DNA of 64,000 nt from Motacilla alba alba. Its lineage: Eukaryota; Chordata; Aves; Passeriformes; Motacillidae. Shown in pieces: positions 47,301-56,900 of the stretch; the first letter of the stretch is position 1, and every line of letters starts with the position of its first letter. A model generated the notes under the pieces. That model saw only the letters and a program-made list of their open reading frames with translations, was not told the DNA's origin and did not search any database. A program made the translations under genes and the position numbers. The stretch lies in the NCBI RefSeq assembly GCF_015832195.1, contig NC_052028.1, positions 477,501 to 541,500 on the forward strand. Reading direction: 5' to 3'.

Positions 47301-49500
47301 CCAGAGACCAGATGCCTCTGTGTCTTTCAGGGCTTGTGCATAATAATAGGATGTTCTCTGTCAGCTTCACTACAGCCTGATTTTATTAAAGGTGCAGCAA
47401 GAAATGGAGCCCCATCTGACCATCACCCTCTGTACTCTCTGCCTGTTCAGGGGTAGCTCCTTCCCCAGCACCTCCCTTGAACCCTCTCCTTCTCACCTAG
47501 TCTCAGCCATTTGTGGAACAATGCATGGATTCTGAACTGAAATAAAGTTTTGGCTTTTTAAATACCACATTTAAGGCTACCAACCCCACAAAGATGTGTT
47601 TTGGAACAGGGATTGAAACCACTAAGGAATGTTCATTTGTCAGAGGCTTTTGAACCCGTTAGCATTGGCTCTCTGAGTGGGGCTTAACTGCTTCCACCCA
47701 CTGGGACATGGAGGACAGAGAGTTTTGCTGGAGCCTGTGTGTCTGGACCCTTGGGGAGGGCTTATGGGGCAGGTGTCCTGATCTCCTCCATCTTGGGGTA
47801 TAGGGAATATCCCTTGTTCTGATGGGGAAAAGGCTGCTGAGGGCAGAGCTCCACGACCCTGCCCTCCCCTCTGCCTTCGTGGCGTGAGGGGAGGCAGGAG
47901 GGGGCACAGCCCTCCAAACCCAAAGGAAGGGGCAGAGGGGAATGACCTTTGGCTCTGCAGCATCAGAGCTCTTCCCTCAGAAAAAAAAAAAAAGCAGCTG
48001 ATTTACCCTTGTGGGCTGAAAAAAAAAAAAGAAAAAAAAAAAAAAGGGCGTTTTGTCAGCTCTGCTGAGCACCAGGAGCTGAGTGCCTGAGCCCACTGCT
48101 GCCCGAGAGCACAGCCACAGGCTGGCACCCAGGGTCCCGCTCCATCACTGGCATGGGGCAGCCAGGCCTCTGCTCTGTCCTGGGGCCTATTGGCCACAGT
48201 GGGCCCCACCCAGGGGGGCTCATCACTGACCAGGAGGACTCACAGGGTCTCACTGAGCCCTGCAGAAGGTACAAGGGTCAGGACCGCATGCCTCTTCAGT
48301 GCTCAAACCTCAGCCCTTGCCTGCCGCTGCCCTCCACTGCTGGGCACATCTGGCTACAGGCAGAGTTCAGGCAGCACGTAAGCTGCTCCTGGCTGTCCTG
48401 TTCCCCTTCCCCTGCTCATGCCAGGACACAGATCACACATGTCCCTCTTCAGCATGAACACCAGCATCACCCACCAGCTGCACAGGAAGCTTCCAGGGCT
48501 ACGGCTGAAAAGCGACATGTGTCCTCTATCATGCTGAATTCCACGTGAGTTGTGTAATCACTCCAAACCATGTTGGGTTTATGCAGCAATATCCATCCAG
48601 AAAAGGCTGTGGAGAACAGGACTGGCCTTGCCCAGCCTGAGAGCCACTGCCAGAGACAGGAGGTACAGTAAGAACTCTGGAACTACAGCAGGAACATCTC
48701 AGCATCTGCTGCTGCTTCCTGGTGCAGGGGGTTATTTGCAGTGCTCATCATGTAGTTTGATTATCTCCTGCTAAAGGAAGCACTTTTTAAAAGCTGAACG
48801 GTGGCACTGGCCACTGTCAGGCACATGGTGGGGGTCCTACAAGGATAAGGGTCCTGCGAGGACATGGTGCTGCAAGGACACCCTCCCTCCAGGGCCCTCG
48901 TTGTTTTGATCCTGAGGACATTCCTAGGGCTGAGGAATGCCTGTGCACACCATTGCCAAACCTAGTGACCATGGCAGGCTGCAGCACATCTTGTCACCTC
49001 CTGGCAGCCAGGCCTGGGAGCAGCTTTGGGTTTCAGGCATGAACGAGACAGGCGAGACAGCTGCCACATCTCTGTCCCCAGTGACTCCCAGTGACAGACT
49101 GGATAGGGGACTCTTCTGCGCAGTGGGGCCAGAGAGGTGGTCACTCCCCTTCCACAGCTTTAATTGCTTTTCTCCCTGCTTAACTCTGCCCCCCCACACC
49201 TTTGCAGGTGACTGCAGGGAGCAGTGCTCTCCACACCTGGTCAGTCCCTGCGCCCAAGCATCCTGGCCAAGCTGGCCCAGCCACAGTCCCTGACATGCCC
49301 AGGGAGCTGTGCCCCAGCGTGACACGGCTGCACTGTGTTCCTCTCTGCCAGCATCACGCACTCGGCTCCACATCTCAGTTAATACCTGTACAATATTACC
49401 TGAAATTCTGAAAGCAGAATTTCACAGGGAATGACAATGCCACAGCAGCGTTCCCACACACCTCCAGAACTGTCCCTTCCCATCACTGTCCTGCCTGCAT
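44357..49500. other. intergenic stretch
   Basis: No gene was recognised in about 5 kb. It includes the 46256 tandem repeat and A-rich runs at 47980-47992 and 48019-48046. GC content rises after about 47650. The several hundred-base open frames at 48150-49300 show no similarity on either strand. Confidence 0.45.
46256..46375. repeat. short tandem repeat, about 19-22 bp units with ATCCATGGAGG core
   Basis: Seven imperfect copies of a unit with core ATCCATGGAGGCTACAGAA lie in tandem, varying between 16 and 22 bp. Each copy carries an NcoI-type CCATGG. The frame over it encodes repeated His-Gly/Ser-Met motifs only as an artefact. Confidence 0.9.
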
Positions 49501-50320
49501 GGCTGCCCGCTGGTGCTGTCCAGCACTGTCTCCCTGGTGCTGTCCAGCACTTGCTGCCCGTGTGCTGGGTTACAGGCATCTGCAGCTGCCTGCTCATTGC
49601 TGGCAGTCCCAGGCTGGGCTCCTAGCATGCTCTACCTCATTGTGCCACGGCAGGCAAAGGCCATGGGCTGTGCTATTCTGTGCCACTCCACGCAAGGGCC
49701 AAGGCCGGGCCGTGCCATGCCATTCTTTGCTGTGCCATGGCTGGGGCCTGGCCAGAGCCCAGCTGGGTGTGGAGTCTCTCACCTCCCTGTGGTGGAAAGC
49801 TGCCTCGCTGCTGGTGGCCTGCGCCTGCCCGGGGGTCCCGCTGCCTCTCTGCCCGGCGGAGCCAGCCCTGAGCGGGCTCTGGCTCCCCGACGGGGCGCAG
49901 TATTGCCCGGGTTCCGGCGGGCACTTCCAGTCCCGCGCCAGCACCACCCCGCAGGCCGGCCCCTGGCACTGCCGCGGGTCGTGGCAGGGGCCGCGCCGGC
50001 GGGGCCGCAGATCCGGATGCGGGGCCGGGAGGGAAGCCCGGCATGGAGCCAAGGAGCGCTGCACCTGGCATGGCGCAAGAGGACTTTCGGTCGGAAGGAG
50101 CCGCGGGACTGTGCGGGGCTCTGCTGGGCTTTTCGGAGTTATGTGGGACTGTGCAAGGCTCCGCGCGGAGCTGCGCGGGGCTCTGCGCGGTTTTGAGGGT
50201 TTATGCGGGGCTGCGCGGGCTCTGCGCGGGCTCTGCGCGGGCTCTGCGCGCCTCCCGCACGCAGAGGGGCGAGGGAGACGGCGCGGCTGCGGGAGAGCTG
50301 CATTTAAGGATACCATACGT
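49500..50320. promoter_or_regulatory. GC-rich island upstream of TLX3
   Basis: The stretch is GC- and CpG-rich in its second half. It holds a short CTGGTGCTGTCCAGCAC duplication near 49510-49555 and a run of 11-bp GGGCTCTGCGC units near 50212-50249. Open frames run through it on both strands without similarity, as expected for stop-poor GC-rich DNA. It ends abruptly at an AT-rich block at 50325. Confidence 0.5.
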
Positions 50321-50910
50321 CCGGGGTTATTAATTATAAAACATAATTAAAGTAAAACTACAGAACGTCAACATATTAAATTTAAAAGCTAATATTAAAA
50401 TAGCGTTAATATTTAATAAGGTAGCTGAGCGTTACAGAGCTGTACGCTGATACTGTATATTTAACTGTGTAAAACCAGGAGAGTTTTCCCAAAGAAAAAT
50501 GTATTGTTTAGCTGATTATCAAAGACTCTGTGATATATTATCCATTTCACAAAAATAATATAGATATCTTTTTAAATATAGTAATAAAAACATACTAGTG
50601 CCTTTTAAATATACTATTACTTACCACCCCTTTTCATATTGTACTATCACAGACACTTTGGAATTGGTTTAAAAGCACATCATTCATTATTCAAAGCTCA
50701 TCTTTGCATATTATTCCGGCTCAAGTCTGCCAGGCTCCCTGTGAAATCGTTCACAAAATTGATAACAGCAGACACACACGCAATAAAAAGATCGCCTTGG
50801 GCAGCCCAAGCTCCCATTATGCAGATCGAGCTGCAATTTTCTCTAACAAAGCCTGCCCTGATCCAGGACTGGGTGGCACTTTATTTATTTATTTATTTAT
50901 TTATTTGCCC
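50321..50910. promoter_or_regulatory. AT-rich block, candidate conserved element, with TTTA repeat
   Basis: Between two GC-rich islands lies an AT-rich, mostly unique block full of TTAATTATAAAACATAATTA-like homeodomain-type motifs. It ends in a TTTA microsatellite at 50879-50907. Such a block about 2 kb upstream of a homeobox gene is a plausible enhancer. Conservation could not be tested. Confidence 0.35.
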
Positions 50911-50918
50911 TCCACCGG

Positions 50919-50922
<4 letters not shown>

Positions 50923-50948
<26 letters not shown>
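50923..50948. repeat. poly(T) run of 26
   Basis: An uninterrupted run of 26 T bases. Read on the minus strand it is a poly(A) tract, but nothing upstream of it on that strand looks like a retrotransposed sequence. Confidence 0.95.
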
Positions 50949-50949
<1 letters not shown>

Positions 50950-50953
<4 letters not shown>

Positions 50954-51635
50954 CCTTCTTTTCCCCTCTCCTTTTCCTTTCTGCCCCCACCCCGTCGCCT
51001 CCCGCCCGCCCCGCCGGTCCACCCGGAGCGGGGCCCCGAGGGCGCTGCGCCCGCGGCCGCTCCGGCGGGGCTGTGCGGCCCCGCACCAGCTTGCGGGATC
51101 GCCTCAATCGGATTAGCTCCGCTCCGGGGAGCGGCGACTGATGGCGGCTCCGCTGCCCGCCGCACCGAGCGGGGACAATCCGATTAGGGCCGCCCGGGGC
51201 CGCGGGTGGCATCCGGAGGTCCCGCCGGGGGGTTGGGCGTTTACTGGTGGCTTTAATGACCGCCGAGCAAGGCGGGGCCGGTGTCCCTCGGTGCCGTGAG
51301 CCGGGGAAACACTCTCGACGGCCGGGGGCGGGGATGCGCCTCCGTCAGCGCCCCCGCCGGGGAGCTCCGGGCGGCAGCTTCGCCGCGGCCGTCGGACCCC
51401 GTCGCGGCCGGAGCCTACTCGGACCCTGCAACCCGTGCGGAGTATGGGGGTCTCAAAAAAAGAACACCGGGCCCCGCTTTTGCCGTGGGGCCCCCGCGGG
51501 AGCAGAGCCGCGCGGAGCGGGGCCCGCAGGTGCCGCCGTGGGGCTCCGAGCGCGGCGCTTGTGCCCGGCAGGTTCGTCCCGCTCGCTGCCGCTGCCGGCG
51601 AACCGATTGGGAACGTTGCGGTAATTGAATACTAA
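50950..51635. promoter_or_regulatory. GC-rich island, distal part of the TLX3 CpG island
   Basis: GC- and CpG-rich DNA without coding similarity. It carries two CAATCCGATTAG/AATCGGATTAG-type motifs near 51105 and 51176, which contain a paired-like or OTX-type GGATTA core. Open frames on both strands are composition artefacts. Confidence 0.4.
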
Positions 51636-51639
51636 GGTA

Positions 51640-51830
51640 TAAAAACTAATCAAGTCCTTCCTGTCACCGCTCCGGCATCCCGGGCTCGCCCTGCCAGGTG
51701 CTGATCAAATGCCATTACATTCTATTAACAGGGAAATTCTATTCCCTGTTTTCATTTCCCTTTATAAGAGGGAACTAAGTAAATGCACCGAGCGTTATTT
51801 AATTGTTAACGCCTTGAGTCTCTTTCGGCC
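51640..51830. promoter_or_regulatory. AT-rich promoter-proximal block, candidate conserved element
   Basis: This repeat-free AT-rich block of about 190 bp, about 0.7 kb upstream of the TLX3 start, is set inside GC-rich island DNA. It includes AACTAATCAAG, GCTGATCAAATGCCATTAC and TTATTTAATTGTTAACG, which look like homeodomain and SOX/TCF-type sites. The contrast with its surroundings suggests selection. This is an inference. Confidence 0.4.
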
Positions 51831-52084
51831 GTCAGGGACCGGCTGCCAACGCGCTCGGCAGTCGCGCCGAACTCTGTAAATTAAACCCAAACGGAATCTC
51901 GATCTGTAGGGCCCCGGCCGCCCCCCAGGCCGGCCCCGAGAATGGCCTCGGCCCGCCGCTCCGCGCTGCCGTCGGGGCAGGGGCCCGGACAGCCGCGGGC
52001 TGCGGGGACCGAGTCCCCCCTCGCAAGGTGGCCTCAGGCCGTCGGGGCCCGTGGTGGGGCGGGCCCGGGGACGCCGGGCGGTGC

Positions 52085-52127
52085 GGGCCGGGGCCGGGGC
52101 CGGGGCCGGGGCCGGGGCCGGGGCGGG
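52085..52127. repeat. GGGGCC hexanucleotide repeat, about six copies
   Basis: Uninterrupted CGGGGC units sit about 350-390 bp upstream of the TLX3 start codon. The G-rich strand is the + strand and has enough G-runs to form a quadruplex. Related C-rich CGGCCCC runs occur in intron 2 near 53997-54032. Confidence 0.95.
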
Positions 52128-52199
52128 GAGCGGCGCCCCCGACGTGCGGCCCTCGGCCCCGCCCCCGCCCCGCGCGGGGCCATTGTTCACGCGCCCCTG

Positions 52200-52300
52200 T
52201 GATGTCACCGCGGCGGCGGCGGCCCCCGCGCCCGGGCGCGAGGCCGGTGCGGGGCGGCGGCAGCCAATGGGCGCGCGGAGGGCGGGCGGCGGCGGCCAAT
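52200..52300 (+). promoter_or_regulatory. TLX3: TLX3 core promoter elements (CRE-like site and two CCAAT boxes)
   Basis: TGATGTCA at 52200-52207 is CRE-like. CCAAT boxes lie at 52264-52268 and 52296-52300, spaced 32 bp, about three helical turns, which suits paired NF-Y binding. Both read CCAATGG in the same orientation. No TATA box is evident, as expected for a CpG-island promoter. The transcription start is not visible from sequence. Confidence 0.5.
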
Positions 52301-52475
52301 GGCGGCGGCGGGGGCGCACGCGGCGCGGGGCGCGCGGCGGCCCCCGGGCGGTGACGGGGCGGCGCGCGCGCGCTCCGCAAAGTTTGGTGTCGGCGGCGGG
52401 TCCGGCCGGGCCGCGAGCGGCGGCGCCTCCACAGCGGCGCGAGGGCGGCGGTGGCGGAGGATGGACCCGCCGAGG

Positions 52476-52890
52476 ATGGAGCCGCCGGGGCCGGCGCAGG
52501 GCCAGCACCAGCACGAGCCCATCAGCTTCGGCATCGACCAGATCCTCAACAGCCCCGAGCAGGACAGCGCTCCCCCGCCGCCCCCCCGGGGCCCCGACGG
52601 CGCGACCTTCCTGGGCGGCCCCGGCGGCCGCGGCGGTGCGCCCTACCCGGCCCTGCCGGCCCCCTTCCCGGCCATCGCCGCGCCCTTCGAGGACTCGGGA
52701 TCGTACAGTGTGAACCTCAGCCTGGCCCCGGCCGGCGTGATCCGGGTGCCGGCGCACAGGCCCATCCCCGGGGCCGTGCCGCCGCCCATCTCCAGCGCCA
52801 TCCCGGCCATGCCTGCCGTGCCCAGTCTGGGCAGCCTCAACTTCCCCTGGATGGAGAGCAGCAGGCGCTTCGTCAAGGACAGGTTCACAG
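52476..52890 (+). CDS. TLX3: TLX3 exon 1, coding part
   Basis: Encodes residues 1-138 and the first base of codon 139. It holds the Groucho-binding motif, a Pro/Gly-rich linker, the conserved [20 protein letters not shown] block and the [16 protein letters not shown] segment. It ends in phase 1 at a GTAAGC donor at 52891. The 5' UTR start is unknown. Confidence 0.95.
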
Positions 52891-54311
52891 GTAAGCGCCG
52901 GGGCGGAGCGCGCGAGCCGGCTCCCGACAACGAATGGAAGGGCCGATAAAAAATATAAAACGAAATAGTAACAGAAATGCGAGTAAGAATAAAAGCAAAG
53001 GCGGCCGCTGGATGCTTCCCTTCCCCGCGCTCGCAGCGAGCCGAAAAATCGCTCTCCTCACGGCGTGGATAGCGCGGGGCGCCCCAGGGGGCGGCCGGGC
53101 CCCGGTCGTCTCCGTAGCTCTTCGACGAGAGGTGGAAGCGGGACCCTGGGGAGCCGCGGCCCCTCCGGGGGCCGGCGGGGCGCGGGCGGCCGGCGGGCAG
53201 AACGGCGGCCCCGGGGGAGGCGGCCGGCACCGTGCGGGCGCGGGGCTGACCCCTCTGCTTCCCCCCCGGGCAGCGGCGGCGGCACTGACGCCCTTCACCG
53301 TGACGCGGCGGATCGGGCATCCCTACCAGAACCGGACTCCACCGAAGCGCAAGAAACCGCGGACATCCTTCTCCCGGGTGCAGATCTGCGAGCTGGAGAA
53401 GCGCTTCCATCGGCAGAAGTACCTGGCCTCGGCCGAGCGCGCTGCCCTCGCCAAGTCCCTCAAGATGACGGACGCCCAGGTGAAGACCTGGTTCCAGAAT
53501 CGGCGCACCAAGTGGCGGTGAGTCCCTTGCCCCCGAAGCCGCCCCGTCCTGCCGCTGCCCCCGGCGGCGTCCCCCGCCCGCCGCCCTGCGAGTCCCGCTC
53601 CGGCCGGGATCGCCCCCCTTGCCAGCTCCTGGCGGGCAAACCGTTTGGGGTGAATTTTTATTATTATACCATCATAATTATTATTGTTATTATCTTTATA
53701 TATTTCTTTTTCAATAGTCCCCCGGAAAACGGGGGATTGTTAGTAAAAACGAGGGATTCTTCGAAATAACGGGGAATTTTTTGAAGAAACGGGGAAGCAA
53801 TTTGGAAAAAAAAATCGAGGGAATGTTGGGAGAAAAAGGGGCAATATTTGGAAGCGGGATTACTGGGAAACGGCGGGTTTCCAGGCTCTTCCCGCCGCCC
53901 ACAGTCCCTCCGTTGGCGGTCAAGCGGTGGCCGCCCGGCGGTGCCTGGCCCCGGAAGGACGCGCCGGCCGCCCTGCCTGGCTCCCGCGACCGCCGGCCCG
54001 GCCCCGGCCTCGGCCCCGGCCCCGGGCCGGCCGCTCCCCTCGGAGTCCCGGGCGGAGCGTGCCCCGTGTCCGGGCGCGGGCTGAGCGTGTCCCCCGGCAG
54101 GCGGCAGACGGCAGAGGAGCGGGAGGCCGAGCGGCAGCAGGCGAGCCGGCTGATGCTGCAGCTGCAGCACGACGCCTTCCAGAAGTCTCTGAACGAGTCG
54201 ATCCAGCCCGACCCGCTGTGCCTGCACAACTCGTCGCTGTTCGCGCTGCAGAACCTGCAGCCCTGGGAGGAGGAGAGCGCCAAGATCCCCCCGGTCACCT
54301 CCCTCGTCTGA
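52476..54311 (+). CDS. TLX3: TLX3 homeobox transcription factor (three exons: 52476-52890, 53274-53517, 54101-54311)
   Basis: TLX3 (HOX11L2, RNX) is a nuclear DNA-binding selector protein for glutamatergic sensory and hindbrain respiratory neurons. The spliced frame is 870 bases, encoding 289 residues; the mammalian protein is about 291. An Engrailed-type repressor motif (ISFGIDQIL, residues 16-24) should recruit Groucho/TLE. A PBX-type FPWME lies at 123-127. The homeodomain spans about 164-223, with recognition helix [14 protein letters not shown] and the TLX-specific Thr at homeodomain position 47 (residue 210). The C-terminus ends VTSLV. All splice sites are canonical (GTAAGC/CAG, GTGAGT/CAG). 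The start at 52476 gives 13 residues before Glu-Pro, the same as human TLX3. An in-frame ATG five codons upstream (52461) has an equally good context, and the frame stays open further up to an ATG at 52299. No lesions were seen. TLX1 and TLX2 are less likely given the [12 protein letters not shown] and C-terminal sequence. Confidence 0.97.
52891..53273 (+). other. TLX3: TLX3 intron 1
   Basis: A 383-bp GC-rich intron from GTAAGC to CCCCCCCGGGCAG. It has a short A-rich patch at about 52947-52998. The open frames through it are composition artefacts. Confidence 0.93.
53274..53517 (+). CDS. TLX3: TLX3 exon 2, most of the homeodomain
   Basis: Encodes residues 139-219 plus two bases of codon 220. 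It runs from the [19 protein letters not shown] segment through the basic KRKKPRT arm to WFQNRRTKW of recognition helix 3. The intron after it splits the homeodomain just after Trp-Lys-type residues, as in other TLX genes. It ends in phase 2 at GTGAGT. Confidence 0.96.
53518..54100 (+). other. TLX3: TLX3 intron 2
   Basis: A 583-bp intron ending in TGTCCCCCGGCAG. An AT-rich block at about 53645-53860, with several short repeats of GGGGAATTTT/GGGGAAG type, lies between GC-rich ends. The C-rich run at 53997-54032 resembles the GGGGCC repeat of the promoter. Confidence 0.93.
54101..54311 (+). CDS. TLX3: TLX3 exon 3, coding part with stop
   Basis: Opens with Arg-Arg-Gln-Thr-Ala-Glu-Glu, completing the homeodomain. 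It then encodes a helical Gln-rich segment ([20 protein letters not shown]) and the C-terminal [11 protein letters not shown] region, ending VTSLV and TGA at 54309-54311. It is in frame with exon 2 through the split Arg codon. Confidence 0.96.
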
Positions 54312-55085
54312 GCCCGGCAGACGGGGCACGCAGCGGACTGGCCCGCGGAGCGCGGCCGGCGGCGCCCCCTGCCCCGGGGCCCCGGCTCCCCCGATGGAGC
54401 GGGTGGCGGGGCGGCGAGTGGCGCCAGCGGGGCTGACACCGGGATCGGGTCCGACCGGAGCCGGGCCCGGAGCCGCTTTCCCGAGGCTGGCGCGGAGAGG
54501 AGCCGCTTGTATATTTGTGTCGATGTTCCACTAGGAAGGGAAATATGTCACTTTTTGTAAGAAGTGTTAATACTTTAATTTATTTATGCATCGAGATTTT
54601 GGGCACTATTAATATGGAATTATATAAAACCTCGATTATTTATATCGAAATCTGAACATAGGTATTTTGTGTTTGCTTTGGAACAAAAGGCTATTTTTTT
54701 TCCTGTTCTGAGGATAGTGTAAAGAAAAAATACCTCCCTATCACTTAGCGGAGGGGACTCGGTGGAGCCGGTGATGACTCATTAGCTTTTGAAACCCTAT
54801 TAAACTGAAAAGCGGTAGCTCCCATCTGTCCCAGGTGAAGTTAATGTCAGCTGTAATTTATTCACCGTAGTAATAAGGGCTCCTTCCAGGCACCACACGC
54901 CGTTCTGTCCTCACCTTCCCAGCCGATGAGCTTTAGCGCCCCGAAACAGCGCTCGCTTCCCTGTGCCACCGGCTCTCGAGAAAGCGCCTTATGTTTCATA
55001 ATAAAGAAGATTTGGGGTTGACACAGACCATGTATAATACTTTGTACTTGCCGAGACGTGTAAATAAACGTTTTCTTTACAAATG
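54312..55085 (+). other. TLX3: TLX3 3' UTR
   Basis: A GC-rich start gives way to a long AT-rich, repeat-free stretch that includes TTTAATTTATTTATGC and other AU-rich motifs, which may affect mRNA stability. It ends at the polyadenylation signal at 55063. The end at about 55085 is estimated from the usual 15-25 base spacing. Confidence 0.8.
55063..55068 (+). terminator. TLX3: TLX3 polyadenylation signal AATAAA
   Basis: A canonical hexamer within TGTAAATAAACG, followed by a T-rich stretch and GTCTCTCC, fits a cleavage site near 55085. It lies about 750 bp after the stop codon, right before GC-rich intergenic DNA resumes. Confidence 0.8.
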
Positions 55086-55089
55086 TCTC

Positions 55090-56900
55090 TCCGCTCTCTG
55101 CCTGCCGCCGCGCCGGGGAGAGCCGAGCCGAGCCCAGCCCGCCGGGCCGGGCACTGCGGGCGGGGCGGTGGCCGGCGGCCGCCGCAGAGCCTCGGCTGAC
55201 ACGGAGAGAAGCCGAAATGGGGGCTGCAGAGAACCGGGGAGTGGAGCCGGGACGGCGGGCCGACTCGGAGCGGGGCTGCGGCGGCGGGGTCGGCGCGGTT
55301 GTGCGCGGTGCTGCCGCTCTCTCCGCCGGTGCGGGGGGAAGGGGCCGGGAGCGATCCTGGCTTTGGGACAGGGTCGGCAGCGCCGCGTGGGAGCGAGGGG
55401 TGGCCGGGCGGGGGGAGTGCGGGGCCGGAGCAGGCGCCGGTGCAGGCCCCGCTTGTCCCCGGTAATTTCTCTCCATCAGCTACGCGGTCCCGACGCGCCC
55501 GCCGGCGGAGCCCGGTGGTTTTCGTTTTGCTGCCTTTTCTGCGCGCAAAGCGCCAGCAGCGGGACGGCCGTGGCTGCGGCCGAGGCTCCGGTGCTCGCCC
55601 CCAGCACCGTTGTGCAGGGAGATTTTTAAGAACAACTTCCCGTCGTTCTCGAGTGCCCTGGCCTCCAACAACTAGGGAAGCTGCAAACTGACATTTTTAG
55701 AAAGCAGCCACGACCAGGCGGGTTTCCCCCGGCCGTGGGCAGGAGCCGGCGCTCCCGTGGCCGCGTTCCCGGGAGGGGAGCTCTGCCGCTGCCTCGGCTG
55801 CAGCCCGGCCCCGGTCACCGGGAGGCTGCAAGAATGTAACGCCGTTCCCGGGCTCTCCGGTCCCGGCCCCGGCTGCGGCGCAGAGCAGTTACGGGCCAGG
55901 CATCCATGCAGGACGAGGGATGGAGAAAATAATTTCCCTAGCTGGTTCTTTCCTCAGCGGTACCAGGGCACGGGCTTCGGTCGATTTTGTTTGTCGAGGG
56001 CAGGCTGTGAAGGGCCCACGGCAGGGCCAAATCCAGTCACACCAGGATAATGGTGCTGGGCCCGACCGGTGCCATTCACCAGCCGGAATGTGCAGCCTAA
56101 GCTGAAACACCGATCGAGGGGAGGTCACTGGCGGGGAAGAAAGGAAAAACAACGGGGAAATCTATACCGGGCGACGGAGTGCGAGGGACCGCCACACTCC
56201 GGTCCTCTGTCCCCAGCAGCTCCCCGCCACTGCTGCGCCCCAGCCCCAGCCCGGCCCTGTTTGGTGCATTCGTTATCCCACCGCCCTTCGCCGAGCGGCG
56301 ATGCCGGGGTTGCCAGCCCTCGGCCTTCCCCTCCGCATCAGCACCCAATGCGGGGTACAGAGGGAGAGAGGCCCCGGGTACCGTGCACAGAATAGCCCCG
56401 AGAAACCCCAGTGTCAGTGAAAGCGGGGAAGAATCCAGCTCTGAATGGGGATGGAATACACGGACACACATATTCACATGTGTATTGGTGTTGTGTTCTA
56501 TCTGCACCGTCGAACATCTATAAAAGTGCGTTTTGTTCAATATATCGTTGTTCTTTAACTGCTCGAACATCCCACAACTACAAGCCTCTACGTTCCCGAT
56601 TTCCCTGCAGTTTTCCCCAAACTGCTGTAAGCCCAGAAGCAGTGTATTTGCAGAGAACAAAACGCTGCTGCGCTCTTCAGGAACCGGCTTTGTGACGGGC
56701 GAGGATCCTGCGCAAAGCCACGGGGTGCTTACAACCCTGTAATGAACGGCAGTGCCAAGCGGGTCCGAGCTCGGCAGGGACAGCCTAGGAGGACTCCTCG
56801 CCACGGCTGCCCATGGGCTGTGCCACAGGCAGCGGGATTGAGCCTCAGGGCACCCCAATTTGTCAAAGGATTTCATAAATCACAACCAAACTTCCATTTT
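55090..56900. other. GC-rich island downstream of TLX3
   Basis: CpG-rich DNA extends about 1 kb beyond the gene and then declines. Stop-poor frames run on both strands without similarity to known proteins. It may be the 3' part of a broad CpG island of the kind seen around homeobox genes. Confidence 0.5.

Noticed and set aside
49499..50350. 283-residue + strand frame and 240-residue minus frame.
   Set aside because: Stop-poor GC-rich island DNA; low-complexity, no recognisable domain, frames on both strands equally long.
51795..52757. 320-residue minus-strand frame overlapping TLX3 exon 1.
   Set aside because: Antisense shadow of a GC-rich promoter and first exon.
56097..56876. 259-residue minus-strand frame downstream of TLX3.
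   Set aside because: No similarity or domain recognised and no splice or polyadenylation context; probably chance in GC-rich DNA.
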